Positions 8,772-18,104 of a stretch of 38,686 nt of DNA are shown here, piece by piece. A program made the position numbers and the translations under genes. The stretch spans positions 1 to 38,686 of the forward strand of contig CAYJIS010000013.1 in assembly GCA_964370315.1 (NCBI GenBank), in the 5' to 3' direction. Positions within the stretch are counted from its first letter, which is position 1; each line of letters starts with the position of its first letter. The notes beneath the pieces are model-generated. The model saw nothing but the letters and a program-made list of their open reading frames with translations, had not been told where the DNA came from and searched no databases. This DNA comes from CAYJFX01 sp964370315. GTDB taxonomy: Bacteria > Spirochaetota > Spirochaetia > Treponematales > Treponemataceae.

Positions 8772-9896
8772 TTACGAATAAATCTGAATATTTTCCAAGG
8801 CTTCTTGTATTATCAAAGCTCTGAGGCGCTGCACTTGTGTTTCAACGTCTATTACATCTTTTTCGAATTTAAATCGCTCTGTTTTGTTTACAAAAGAAAT
8901 ATGTCCATCTTGGATTCTATATAATAAATTAGGTAACTCAAAACTATCACTCTTTGTTAAAATACCGGAATCTTTACCCCATTTTAATCGAAAAAGCAAA
9001 TCGATTCCTTCTTGCTCTGTTAACAATCTACTATATTTTACTGTAGCCAAGGCTTTGTATACTGAGTCGCGTAAAATAGTTGGTTTTTTGTCTTGCATTT
9101 TTTCTCGTGCTAACCTTTCTGCTACAATAATACTTTTTATTCCTTGCGCAAATGCATCTATCTGCTCTTCGCTATTTTGAGAAAAGCACTCTGTTGTACT
9201 TATTTGATAACAATTACCCAAGGCATGAGAAAATGAATTTTCACTTGACAATAATAATCCATAAGCAGGAATAACAGAATAGTTATTTTTTTCCAACTTA
9301 TGTAATACCTTAGTTAACTCTGAGTCTTCTGCATTAAATGCTTGTAAACTCGGTGTGTGAACATACACAGAAAGCTTAGTTGCAGTTCCTAAATTATCTA
9401 ATTGATATGTTAAGTATCCAAAATCTACCGAAGCTGCAATTTGAAGTTTTGTTTGCAATTGTTCATCGATGTCAGTGGCTACAGAATATACTTGGTTAAT
9501 ATCAAAGCCAGAACAAAAAGCTGCAAGGTGCAAATGGTCTTCGACATTAACATTACACATCAATTGACCATCACTCCTAACAACGATACCAGCAACTGGG
9601 CTATTTAAATATTCGTGTGACAACACACCTCTTTCTAAGAGAATTTTTTGTCCAATTTCATCAAGCTTTGTCACTGTTAGCGTTTGATATTTATCTGCAT
9701 TTTCAATTTGAGAGAAGGCGTCAAAAACTAAGGTTTTTACAGTTTGTCCATCTTCATGTGTAAATCTTGATGGGAATGGATAGTTTACTAAATTACGGGC
9801 TAATCGAACTCGGGAGGAAACAACAACATCATTTTCAGGACCACTAATAGAATACCATGCCCCACTATAATCATTTGTCAAAGAGCTCACCTTCAT
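8772..9896 (-). CDS. mcsB: McsB-family protein (protein-arginine kinase homologue), divergent active site
   Basis: A member of the phosphagen-kinase fold family used by McsB, which phosphorylates arginines to tag proteins for ClpCP. Numbering is from the GTG at 9899. VSSRVRLARN (27-36) and RGVLSHEYL are family-typical, and NVEDH (118-122) keeps the second acid of NEEDH. Other motifs are eroded: CPTNxGT is QLDNLGT (166-172), the RGxxGEGxEAxGNxYQ nucleotide loop is AYGLLLSSENSFSHALGN (212-229), and the C-terminal RDxxRA phosphoarginine motif is VQRLRA (356-361). The kinase may be weak, altered or dead. It overlaps mcsA by 26 bp. The start could be ATG 9896, GTG 9899 or TTG 9881, the last having AGGTGA just upstream. 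Confidence 0.88.
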   Translation of the reverse strand: MKVSSLTNDYSGAWYSISGPENDVVVSSRVRLARNLVNYPFPSRFTHEDGQTVKTLVFDAFSQIENADKYQTLTVTKLDEIGQKILLERGVLSHEYLNSPVAGIVVRSDGQLMCNVNVEDHLHLAAFCSGFDINQVYSVATDIDEQLQTKLQIAASVDFGYLTYQLDNLGTATKLSVYVHTPSLQAFNAEDSELTKVLHKLEKNNYSVIPAYGLLLSSENSFSHALGNCYQISTTECFSQNSEEQIDAFAQGIKSIIVAERLAREKMQDKKPTILRDSVYKALATVKYSRLLTEQEGIDLLFRLKWGKDSGILTKSDSFELPNLLYRIQDGHISFVNKTERFKFEKDVIDVETQVQRLRALIIQEALENIQIYS

Positions 9897-10377
9897 CACC
9901 TAATGAAACAGACGACCTGTCAAGTGTTTTTAAAAAGTCTCTATACATCGCTGCCTTTTCAAAATCTTCTTGTGCAATAGAAGCTTCTAATTTTTTTTGA
10001 ACCTTTATTCTATCAGTTAAAATTGAACGAAAATGTGCAAGTGTTTTTGGCATTTCCCCTGTGTACGGACCATCTAACCCTGTGTTCTCGAGCATAGTTT
10101 TTATTTCTCTAGAAAATGCAACATAACATTCTGGACATCCAGTGACACCTAATTTTTCTATGTCATAAAACTGCATTCCACAGGCATAACAACACGTTTG
10201 ATTCGATGGTCCTGAACGAGACATAACTTCTAAAGAATTGTTTGATCGACTGTGATCGATATCCAAGCCTCGTCTTTTCGCGCATTGAGAACATAGGTGT
10301 ACTTCTCTCTTTCCTGTAACTGTCTGTTGTTGTACAAACAGTTCTGCATCTCGCTCATTACAAACACTACAAAGCAT
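9871..10377 (-). CDS. mcsA: McsA-like zinc-finger/UVR protein
   Basis: McsA is the zinc-binding activator and partner of McsB. The 168 residues hold four CxxC pairs: CSVC (3-6) and CSQC (about 33-36), then CYAC (about 63-66) and CPEC (about 82-85), enough for two zinc sites. A C-terminal UVR motif follows, KLEASIAQEDFEKAAMYRD (about 133-151), with a basic/acidic helix. AGAGGA precedes the ATG at 10377. It is followed by mcsB with an overlap, as in Firmicutes, but preceded by lolE rather than by ctsR. Keeping all eight cysteines suggests a functional complex even though the McsB partner is divergent. Confidence 0.92.
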   Translation of the reverse strand: MLCSVCNERDAELFVQQQTVTGKREVHLCSQCAKRRGLDIDHSRSNNSLEVMSRSGPSNQTCCYACGMQFYDIEKLGVTGCPECYVAFSREIKTMLENTGLDGPYTGEMPKTLAHFRSILTDRIKVQKKLEASIAQEDFEKAAMYRDFLKTLDRSSVSLGDEGELFDK

Positions 10378-10399
10378 AATATCCTCTAAGTAAAATTTG

Positions 10400-11722
10400 T
10401 TAGTTTTTTCGTAATATTTCCAGAGGGCTTTCCTTACCCGCTCGAACCGCCGGAGCGATGGAGACTAATATAGACAAGACAATTGTTCCTACAAAAATAT
10501 ATATAAGCTCAGTTGTCGGAATTGTAACAGGTATTGTTTCTAAGTAATACGCCGGATTAAGAAACTCTACACGCACATAATCAGTTCCACTACTTATATA
10601 ATACCACACTTTTGCGATTTCGTTGAAAAAATTTTCACAAAAAAGCAGAATTTCGTTAAAATTTATTCCAAAAAGTATGCCTAGTGGAAGTCCAATGACT
10701 AATCCACCAATTGCGCATAAAACGCCTGTAATTAAAAATGCAAGTACTATCCCGTTTGAGCTTGCTCCGATGCTTTTTAATATTGCAATTTCTTTTTGTC
10801 TCTCAATGCTAGTCATTATTAATGCTGCAGAAATATTCACCGCCGCAATGAGCAAAATTAAAAACATTATAAGCATTAATAGCATTCTAGTTGATGCATA
10901 ATTTTCAAATTGACTTGTATTTAAATCATTCCATCTAAATAAATAGTATGAAGATGGTAGCATTTCAACAATGCTTAATGCTGTATTTGTAAGTTGAACA
11001 CTAAAAGGATCTGGTGTTTCAATTCCAATTTTAACCTGTGAAGAGGCAGTTGAAAGATAATTAAACCCTTGCTCTAGTGGTAAAAAAACCCACAGAGCAT
11101 CTATTTCTTCATAACCGGAAGATACTATTCCGCTAATAGTAGCAGAGTATAATTTTGGAATTATCTTTGTTCCAATAGTTTGAGTGGTCATTAATCTGAT
11201 AGTATCACCAACACCAAGTTCTAATGTTTCGGCGATTTTTTTACCAATTACAGCGCTTTTACTTTCAGGAAAGGCTGCAACTCCATCAATTATTTCTACG
11301 TATTCTGTAAACCCTTTACTATTTGTAAACAAACTGTCTTCAACGGCCCTAATAGTTGCTCCGGTTCTTCCAGTTAATCCAACTGCTAATGCTACACCTT
11401 GTCGCTCGATAAAAGCATTTTCAACTCCCTCCATAGAAAGCAAGTCGGCCTTTATCGTTTTAAGAGATTCTAAATGTTCTTCATTTGTTAGACTAAGTGG
11501 ATTTGTTTGAACAGCTTGCAAATGATAACTTGAAAGCCCTATAATCCTTTCTGTGATTCCTTCTATCATTCCGTCGGCAACAACTAGCACCACTACTAAA
11601 GGAATTATGCTTAATGCTATACCGAATATTGCACCAAACAAACTTTTTCTCCCGTTTGATGAAGTTTGTCTTTTGGGTATTAATAATCTAATAGCATACA
11701 TAAAAGAAGCTTTAACGGTCAT
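10400..11722 (-). CDS. lolE: LolC/LolE-type ABC transporter permease (second of two)
   Basis: An inner-membrane permease of the FtsX/LolCE family that helps extract lipoproteins from the membrane for transfer to the outer membrane. The 440 residues show one N-terminal membrane helix (about 30-52), a large periplasmic domain (about 55-275), then three C-terminal helices (about 280-305, 325-355, 405-430), the classic 1+3 topology. It begins by overlapping the end of lolD by 11 bp, after AAGGAAGG. mcsA follows after 22 bp. Assignment as LolE rather than LolC rests on order only; a MacB-like exporter is a less likely alternative given the paired permease genes around one ATPase. Confidence 0.88.
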   Translation of the reverse strand: MTVKASFMYAIRLLIPKRQTSSNGRKSLFGAIFGIALSIIPLVVVLVVADGMIEGITERIIGLSSYHLQAVQTNPLSLTNEEHLESLKTIKADLLSMEGVENAFIERQGVALAVGLTGRTGATIRAVEDSLFTNSKGFTEYVEIIDGVAAFPESKSAVIGKKIAETLELGVGDTIRLMTTQTIGTKIIPKLYSATISGIVSSGYEEIDALWVFLPLEQGFNYLSTASSQVKIGIETPDPFSVQLTNTALSIVEMLPSSYYLFRWNDLNTSQFENYASTRMLLMLIMFLILLIAAVNISAALIMTSIERQKEIAILKSIGASSNGIVLAFLITGVLCAIGGLVIGLPLGILFGINFNEILLFCENFFNEIAKVWYYISSGTDYVRVEFLNPAYYLETIPVTIPTTELIYIFVGTIVLSILVSIAPAVRAGKESPLEILRKN

Positions 11723-12398
11723 GTGTGAGCCTTCCTTCTTTTATTCTAAAGACAATATCACCTCTCTTACACAATGATGTTTCATGCGTAACTAATAAGA
11801 GTGTTTTATTATACTTATCAACTAATGTAAAAAGCATATCACTTATATTCTTTGCATTTTCTGGGTCGAGGTTTCCTGTAGGCTCATCTGCAAGTATTAA
11901 ACTAGGATTATGTATTAAAGAACGAGCAACGGCAACTCTTTGTCGCTCACCACCTGATAGTTGTGACGGCAAGTGATTCATTCTGTTTTCAAGTCCAACA
12001 TCACTTAATAACACCTTTGCTTTTTCTATAGCAATTTTTTTATCGACAGAGCTCATATATAGTGGTAAAAATACATTTTCAAGTGCAGTAAAATCTTTTA
12101 GTAAATAATGGAACTGAAAAATTAAGCCTAAAAAATTTGATCTATAATCTGATAATTCTTTTTCTACTAAGTTCGATACCGAATAGTTTCCAACTTGGAC
12201 ACTTCCTTTTGTAGCCTTATCCAAACCTCCAATGATGTTTAAAAGAGTACTTTTTCCGCTACCACTTTCTCCAAGTATAATTACCTTACTACCTTCTTTT
12301 ACTTGCATATCAAGTTCATGCAGTATTGTCAATGATTGCATTGAATCAGTATATGTTTTTTCAAGTCCTTCAATGTTTATAAGTATGTTATCACTCAT
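11712..12398 (-). CDS. lolD: LolD-type ABC transporter ATPase
   Basis: The ATPase that powers the LolCE permeases. In the 228-residue form it has Walker A GESGSGKST (about 43-51), Q-loop LIFQFHYLL, signature LSGGERQRVAVAR (about 141-153), Walker B LILADEPTGNLD and the switch His in VTHETSL, all typical of the LolD/MacB/FtsE branch. I chose the ATG at 12398 rather than an upstream in-frame ATG at 12416 because GGAGG lies 9 nt before it. With this start it overlaps the last codons of lolC by 8 bp, implying translational coupling. Confidence 0.95.
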   Translation of the reverse strand: MSDNILINIEGLEKTYTDSMQSLTILHELDMQVKEGSKVIILGESGSGKSTLLNIIGGLDKATKGSVQVGNYSVSNLVEKELSDYRSNFLGLIFQFHYLLKDFTALENVFLPLYMSSVDKKIAIEKAKVLLSDVGLENRMNHLPSQLSGGERQRVAVARSLIHNPSLILADEPTGNLDPENAKNISDMLFTLVDKYNKTLLLVTHETSLCKRGDIVFRIKEGRLTHDR

Positions 12399-13701
12399 AT
12401 CGTAAAACCTCCGCAATGTAAAGCTTTAATATATTTCTGCTAGCAACCCAGCTCGCTACTAAAGCCGATAGTATTCCAAATAATGTTATAAGAGCCGTTT
12501 CTGTAAAGTCCATTCGAGTTGGTATTTGTGCATAGAATGAAAACATAGGGTTTTCTGTTACAAGATGCACATTACTTGAATTAAAAACCAACACAAAAAC
12601 GTATTGTATATAATATGTTATTTTTGAAATTAATAAGAATACATTATCCATTTGTACACTTAAAAGCATTCCTAATAATAACCCCGAAAGGGCTCCTGTA
12701 ATTCCTATCAGTAAGCCCCGAAAAATAAAAAGAGATTGAATATTTGCAGAGGTTGATCCTAGTGCAGACAATATTGCTATATCTTCTCGACGCTCAAAAA
12801 CCATACGCCTCATGCTATTAAATATATTTACACCAACTACTATAAATATTAAAAACACCAACAACATCAAAAGAATTTTTTCAACTCGTAAAGCGCCAAA
12901 AAAAGCTCTATTATAACTTCTCCAAGATTCAATAAAAGTTGTTGTATGAAGATTTTCTTTTTCTAATTCATTTTTTAAAACACTAGAAAAAATAGTATCA
13001 TCATTTGAATTACGTAGTTTTATTCCTAAGGATGGTACTCTGTTTTGTCCTAAAATATTCTGAGCCGCCTCAAGTGAAAAAAACATAAAGGTATCATTTA
13101 TTTCTGTATAGTCAGAATAAAAAATTCCTGCAACTTTAAAAACACGTGTATCTGATAATAGTTCTACATCAGAGGAACCTGATAGTAGTAAAATATTTAC
13201 ATAATCTCCAACGGTTACCCCTAGGGCTCGTGCAAGTGAAGAACCTATAACAGTGGTATCTTCTTGTAATGTAAAGTCACCAATATATACATTTACTTGT
13301 GATGCAAGTCCCTCATCTTGACTGAGAATATCTCTGGGCACAAACCGAAGCATTCCAGCTTGTTGGCGTGAATTATTTCCCACCACTAATGCTTGCTCTT
13401 CGTAAAATGGTGTCACATTTCTAACAAGGGAGTTTTCACGTGCTATTTCTTCAGCTCTTTGTATTGTCTCTAAGCTATCACTTTCTATTCGTGCATGATA
13501 CGAACTAATTTCTAAAATACTTTCAATATATCCTAATTGAAAACCGTTCATTACTGCCATAACTACAATAAGTGTCATAACTCCAAAACAGATTCCCAGT
13601 GATGATAACAATGATGTAAGTGCGCTTATTCCTTTGTTGTCAACACGTGCAAAGCGCCTGGAAACAAATATCATCCAAGCAATTTTTTTTGGTATTTTCA
13701 T
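12391..13701 (-). CDS. lolC: LolC/LolE-type ABC transporter permease (first of two)
   Basis: Partner permease for LolD and the second permease. The 436 residues have a cytoplasmic start followed by a membrane helix (about 27-50, with GICFGVMTLIVVMAVMNGFQ, typical of LolC/E), a periplasmic domain, and three C-terminal helices starting about 280 (KILLMLLVFLIFIVVGVNIF). The FERREDIAILSALGST segment resembles the coupling helix that meets LolD. The start overlaps the stop of the preceding exported protein as ATGA. As a pair with the second permease it supports a LolCDE exporter and so a diderm envelope with lipoproteins. Confidence 0.9.
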   Translation of the reverse strand: MKIPKKIAWMIFVSRRFARVDNKGISALTSLLSSLGICFGVMTLIVVMAVMNGFQLGYIESILEISSYHARIESDSLETIQRAEEIARENSLVRNVTPFYEEQALVVGNNSRQQAGMLRFVPRDILSQDEGLASQVNVYIGDFTLQEDTTVIGSSLARALGVTVGDYVNILLLSGSSDVELLSDTRVFKVAGIFYSDYTEINDTFMFFSLEAAQNILGQNRVPSLGIKLRNSNDDTIFSSVLKNELEKENLHTTTFIESWRSYNRAFFGALRVEKILLMLLVFLIFIVVGVNIFNSMRRMVFERREDIAILSALGSTSANIQSLFIFRGLLIGITGALSGLLLGMLLSVQMDNVFLLISKITYYIQYVFVLVFNSSNVHLVTENPMFSFYAQIPTRMDFTETALITLFGILSALVASWVASRNILKLYIAEVLRYE

Positions 13702-14471
13702 TTTATACGCTCTCTTATTTTAATACCATTTTCAAAATACTCTTCGCGAACTGCGTTAGTATTTTCATATGTTGTTATAATATAAATTGTTGGAGAAAAG
13801 AATACTGTTTCTATCCAATCACTTTCAGTTGAATACACTATAGATTCTTTTAATACTCCATTAATGTATACATAGGTATCAGGTTTGCCTTCTCCAAGTG
13901 AATATATATATTCAGTTTTTTCATCATTATATGCTTTGTTAACGTAGGTAATATTTTTTTCTACTAACCTATTATCATTGTCATATCTAAAGCCTTGAGT
14001 ATATAGCAATGCTGTTTTTTCTTCGTCAAATTTAATGGAAGTATCAGTAGAATTTGCATCAATTTTTATCGGTGTTAATACGTATACTTTTTTTTCTTGT
14101 AGTAATCCACTTACTAAATACTTTTCTACAATTCTTTGCAATAAAGAATAATCATCGGTTACAGATTCTACAATGGCAGTACTTGTTCCATCAAACGAAT
14201 TATTTTTTATATACCGAATTATTTCATTTTCCCATGTAATTTCTTCTGTGAGCCTATATAAATCATCATACTTTTTTTGTACTATGATTCCTTCACTTGC
14301 TCTCACTACTGAAGAATAGTTTTCTTGTATATAAAAATACTCATCGTTATTACTATAATGTCGTATTTTTCCTTCAGAGTTTTGTTCTGTAGTTGGGCTC
14401 GTTATATCTTGGCTAAAAAGTGATGTTAGAAAAAATATTGCACTGATAACTACAAATATATATTTCACCAA
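13698..14471 (-). CDS. Exported protein of unknown function upstream of lolC
   Basis: I do not recognise a family. The 257 residues begin with a signal peptide (MVKYIFVVISAIFFLTSLFS, with a cut likely near SFSQ/LFSQ-D). No lipobox Cys is visible. The rest is polar and rich in Tyr, Asn, Glu and Thr, with short repeated strand-like units such as RYDNDNRLVEKNITY and REEYFENGIKIRERI, reminiscent of YD- or MORN-type repeats. It abuts ftsY (adjacent, no gap) and overlaps lolC by 4 bp. That placement suggests an envelope function possibly tied to lipoprotein export; this is inference only. Confidence 0.8.
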   Translation of the reverse strand: MVKYIFVVISAIFFLTSLFSQDITSPTTEQNSEGKIRHYSNNDEYFYIQENYSSVVRASEGIIVQKKYDDLYRLTEEITWENEIIRYIKNNSFDGTSTAIVESVTDDYSLLQRIVEKYLVSGLLQEKKVYVLTPIKIDANSTDTSIKFDEEKTALLYTQGFRYDNDNRLVEKNITYVNKAYNDEKTEYIYSLGEGKPDTYVYINGVLKESIVYSTESDWIETVFFSPTIYIITTYENTNAVREEYFENGIKIRERIK

Positions 14472-15347
14472 TTATTCGCCCATAAATTCATCAATATACT
14501 TTTCTGTATCAAAAAGAGAGATATCATCATACGTTTCGCCAAAACCAATAAATGCAATTGGTATTTGAAGTTCTTTTCCCAAAGAAAAGGCAACGCCTCC
14601 CTTAGCACTTGAATCATATTTTGTAAGTATTATACAATCTACACCTACCGCTTCATGAAATACTTCTGCCTGTCTAAAAGCATTTTGCCCAGTTGTTGCA
14701 TCTAACACAAGAATTTTTTTATAACAACCTTCGCTAGCCTTTGAAGAAGCAACCCTGTCTATTTTTTGTAGTTCGCGCACTAAGTTTTCTTTATTATGAA
14801 GCCTTCCTGCAGTATCAGCGAGTACTATACCACCACCTTTCGATGCAATTGATTCTGCTGCATCATACACTACCGCAGATGGATCTGCACCGTGTTGGTG
14901 AGCTACAACCTTTATCCCAAGTCTTTGGCCGTGTATTGTTAGCTGTTCTATAGCTGCAGCTCTAAAAGTATCTGCTGCAGCCATAATTACGTTATTTTTT
15001 CCTGTTTTTTGAAAATACGATGCCATCTTTGCTACTGAGGTGGTTTTTCCGACTCCATTAACACCAAGTACTAAATAAACATTAACCGCATTATCTTGCG
15101 CAATAAGCTCGGTTGACTTTGCAAAAGAAAGCAGTAATGTTTTTAACTCTTGTCGCACATCTTGTTCTGAGCTAAGGCGTTTTTTTCTACAAATGCTCTC
15201 AAGCTCTTCAACTAATTGAAAGGCAATTTTAGCCCCAACATCACCTTCAACGAGCATGTCGCTCAGAGATTCAAAAAAATCATCATCAAAATTACTTTGA
15301 CCTGAAAAAAGATTTTTTATTTTTTGTGCAAAATTACTACTTGCCAT
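14472..15347 (-). CDS. ftsY: Signal recognition particle receptor FtsY
   Basis: The SRP-receptor GTPase that docks ribosome-SRP complexes at the inner membrane. The 291 residues contain only the N and G domains, without the long acidic A domain of enteric FtsY. Motifs are GVNGVGKTTSVAKMA (95-109), DTFRAAAIEQL (126-136), DTAGRLHNKENLVREL (178-193), TKYDSSAKGG (242-251) and the closing GFGETYDDI (268-276). The start at 15347 has AGGATG upstream. It sits between two exported-protein genes in a cluster that also encodes lipoprotein export, consistent with co-expression of envelope-biogenesis functions. Confidence 0.97.
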   Translation of the reverse strand: MASSNFAQKIKNLFSGQSNFDDDFFESLSDMLVEGDVGAKIAFQLVEELESICRKKRLSSEQDVRQELKTLLLSFAKSTELIAQDNAVNVYLVLGVNGVGKTTSVAKMASYFQKTGKNNVIMAAADTFRAAAIEQLTIHGQRLGIKVVAHQHGADPSAVVYDAAESIASKGGGIVLADTAGRLHNKENLVRELQKIDRVASSKASEGCYKKILVLDATTGQNAFRQAEVFHEAVGVDCIILTKYDSSAKGGVAFSLGKELQIPIAFIGFGETYDDISLFDTEKYIDEFMGE

Positions 15348-15366
15348 TTATACATCCTATTATTTA

Positions 15367-16974
15367 TTATTCTATGATTACTTCTTCAGGCAATACATTA
15401 TTCGCAGAATAAATATATATACCTAACTGGGTAAGAAAATTAATACCCAAGCCGATAGAAATACCCATTGTAACATTACGTGCCGTATCCCATGCATTTA
15501 GGTTCTGTCCACTAGAACGACCACTTGCCCATGAATTATATTCGTTTAAGTATTGCCCATATGAGATAAAATACAATGGTAGCGATACTATGAGAGCCGC
15601 ATAAGAATTATACATTCTTTTTCTATTTCTTTCAATGATGTCACTTTGATTTTGAGTTGCTGCTATTAAATTAAATGAATACTCATTATCTCTTGCTATA
15701 CCTTCTTGTTGTTCCGTATCAATAATAAACCATGTTGCTATACCATCAGAACTTACAAATTCTCCAAGCGCTGGAAAATTATCAATATATACGGTTCCTT
15801 CAGTTTGAGATAGCTCTTGGTTTTGAATAAAATTTTCTATAGTATCTTCACTGGTATCTTCACTTTCTTCTTCACTACGATTTTCTGTTTCTTCATTAGC
15901 CGTTGTTGTTTCTTGAGGACTAATACTTTCTTTTTGTGAAAGCATTTTTTTTGTGTTTATGTACATGCTGCCATTTGTCATCGGTATAACTACATCTACC
16001 GGTGTTGCACTACGTTCTTTTAAATGGACTGTAACATCAAAATCATCTTGATTCGCAAACAAGTATGTTGCACTAATTCCTTCATAGCCTTGTGATTCTA
16101 CATAAAACTCATATATACCACTTGTTAAGTCAATACTCTCAAAATCAAGCGTTTGTCCATTTGGTTTTAATGTGATCCCATTAATATATATTGTACTTTG
16201 TTCTACGGCGCTTTTAGGTTCAATTGAAAAATGTAGTGCTACCCTTTCTTTGTTTGTCATGTGTAAATATAATTCTTTAGAAAGTCTTTTTGAGAGTTCT
16301 TCTATCGATGTAGTACTATCTATCTCAGACAATTCCAATGCTATAACATTTCCTGGAAACAATCTAAGAGTCAAGTTTACTTGTAAAAAGTTTCCTTGAT
16401 GCGTAATACTACCTGTTAATAAGCCATCGATATCTTTGGGATTAAAAAACTTCATAGTATCTGGAACATCATAGAGTTTACTTGCATCAGTTTGCCATGG
16501 TATAATAGCTTTTTCAATTGGTTCAAAATCATTTACCGACAAGGCACTTTCTGCTATTTTTTTTTCTTCTATTTCTTCTTTTAACTTTACAATTTCCTCT
16601 TCTTTTTCAAGGAGGTTTTTTTCATAGTCTATATCACTCGAGTAACTAAGAACTAAAGAATCTCTTTCAAATATACGTTGTTGTAAGGTTTCATACATTT
16701 CTTGTAATTCTTCAGACTTTTGCCTTTTTGCATGCCTAAATTGTTCTTGTTGCAAAACGGTTCTTTCAACCGTAGGAGGAATACTTTGTAAAATATATTG
16801 CGGAATAAGTGTTGCTGTTTCATCGCTTTCGATATTTGAGTCAAATACAGAAGCTGCAATCACCCATGTATCTTCTGTAGTATCGTTAGCACTCAATAAA
16901 GGCAAACTAAAAATACTACATATACTTAACAGAGAAAAAAACCTTAATGCTCTAAATAGCACAGGCCTTGTCAT
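15367..16974 (-). CDS. Exported/membrane protein with coiled coil and PEGA-like domain
   Basis: No firm family. The 535 residues start with a hydrophobic segment (about 8-28) that could be a signal peptide. Then come a charged helix-rich stretch likely to form a coiled coil (about 75-145), a beta-rich region, and a segment about 250-320 (STIYINGITLKPNGQTLDFE ... IYEFYVESQGYEG) that resembles PEGA surface-layer domains. A Glu/Thr/Ser-rich linker spans about 345-380, and two hydrophobic stretches lie about 455-475 and 500-525. Start and prfB stop share TAATG, with GGGAGAA upstream. I infer an envelope-located protein; its role is unknown. Confidence 0.8.
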   Translation of the reverse strand: MTRPVLFRALRFFSLLSICSIFSLPLLSANDTTEDTWVIAASVFDSNIESDETATLIPQYILQSIPPTVERTVLQQEQFRHAKRQKSEELQEMYETLQQRIFERDSLVLSYSSDIDYEKNLLEKEEEIVKLKEEIEEKKIAESALSVNDFEPIEKAIIPWQTDASKLYDVPDTMKFFNPKDIDGLLTGSITHQGNFLQVNLTLRLFPGNVIALELSEIDSTTSIEELSKRLSKELYLHMTNKERVALHFSIEPKSAVEQSTIYINGITLKPNGQTLDFESIDLTSGIYEFYVESQGYEGISATYLFANQDDFDVTVHLKERSATPVDVVIPMTNGSMYINTKKMLSQKESISPQETTTANEETENRSEEESEDTSEDTIENFIQNQELSQTEGTVYIDNFPALGEFVSSDGIATWFIIDTEQQEGIARDNEYSFNLIAATQNQSDIIERNRKRMYNSYAALIVSLPLYFISYGQYLNEYNSWASGRSSGQNLNAWDTARNVTMGISIGLGINFLTQLGIYIYSANNVLPEEVIIE

Positions 16975-18093
16975 TATTCACTTTCTCCCATTGGAAGGCC
17001 TTTCCACTTAGCCTTTAAAAATGATTCTATAAACTGGTCTATTGAACCATCCATAACTGCTTGTATATTGCCTGTTTCAAACCTTGTTCTAAGGTCTTTT
17101 ACCATAGTATATGGTTGGAATACATATGAGCGTATTTGGCTACCCCATGCAATATCTTTTTTTTCTTGTGCAAACTTTGAGTTTTCTTTTTCTTTTTCTG
17201 CCCTATAATGTTCATACAGACGAGCTTTAAGCATACTCATACATGTTGCTTTATTCATCGTTTGGCTTCTCTCAGTTTGGCAGGCAACAACTATCCCTGT
17301 TGGAATATGAGTAATGCGAACGGCAGAGTCTGTTTTATTTACGTGTTGTCCACCGGCACCACCAGCTCTATACGTGTCTATTTTTAAGTCTTCTTGTCGA
17401 ACATCTACATCGATACTATCATCTAAAACGGGAAATACATACACAGAAGTAAATGATGTGTGTCTTCTTGCATTAGAATCAAAAGGACTAATTCTAACTA
17501 GGCGATGCACACCTGCTTCTGACTTTAAATAGCCATACACATAGTCACCAGAAATTTGCAGAGTAACGGATTTAATACCACCTTCGGCTTCTAGCATATC
17601 AACGGTTTCTACTTTATACCCACGTCGCTCAGCCCATCTAGTATACATGCGAAAAAGCATAGAGGCCCAGTCACAAGCTTCAGTTCCGCCTGCTCCTGCA
17701 TGAATAGTAAGAAATGCATTATTTTTATCAACTTCGTCAGAAAGCAAATTACGAATACTTAGTGTTTCAAAACTTTCCTGTGATGTTTCAAATAATGTTT
17801 TTATTTCTTGTTCTAGTTCTGCATCGTGCGATTCGTCTAAGAGTTCATATAAGGCTACAATATTTTCCATGTTTTCAATAAGTTCTTTCCATGGCTCTAT
17901 ACGATTTTTTAGCGCTTTAATTTCTGACAAAACTGCCTCTGCCTTTGAAGGTTCATTCCAAAAGTCAGGGTGAGCACATAATTCTTCTTTTTCTTTTATG
18001 CGGTTTTCAATTGTAGCAGAGTCAAAGACGCCCCCAAACATCTAGGATTTCAGCTTTTAACGAAGCTATAGGGGATTTTAATTCATCTAACAT
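16974..18093 (-). CDS. prfB: Peptide chain release factor 2, made by +1 programmed frameshift
   Basis: RF2 recognises UAA and UGA and triggers peptide release. The true start is the ATG at 18093-18091, with GAGGTGA upstream. Frame 0 runs 23 codons (MLDELKSPIASLKAEILDVW, then GRL) to an in-frame TGA at 18024-18022. Shifting +1 at CTT TGA joins it to DSATIENRIKEKEELC and on to 16974, giving 372 residues, close to the 365 of E. coli. SPF (the stop-codon recognition tripeptide) lies in RISPFDSNARRHTSF and GGQ in YRAGGAGGQHVNKTD, the catalytic loop. The ATG at 18041 in the shifted frame is fortuitous and has no ribosome site. The stop overlaps the next gene as TAATG, and the Cas2-like gene ends 11 nt upstream. 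Confidence 0.97.
18022..18035 (-). promoter_or_regulatory. prfB: RF2 +1 programmed ribosomal frameshift site
   Basis: On the minus strand GGGGG (18035-18031), CGT, CTT (18027-18025), then TGA C. This is the canonical layout: an internal Shine-Dalgarno-like run three bases before the CUU slippery codon, followed by the UGA that RF2 itself reads and a C in the +4 position. Scarcity of RF2 stalls the ribosome at UGA and favours slippage, which makes more RF2. Confidence 0.96.
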
Positions 18094-18104
18094 AGTCACC
18101 TCTT

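Noticed and set aside
8722..10400. CtsR or CIRCE heat-shock operators controlling mcsA-mcsB-clpC
   Set aside because: No AGTCAAA-type direct repeats or TTAGCACTC/GAGTGCTAA dyad in the gaps, and mcsA is only 22 bp from lolE.
11712..12416. lolD starting at the ATG at 12416
   Set aside because: The ATG at 12398 has GGAGG at a 9-nt spacing and gives the usual LolD N-terminus.
16974..18041. prfB starting at the ATG at 18041
   Set aside because: There is no ribosome site, and the codon lies inside the frameshift region; the real start is at 18093 in the other frame.
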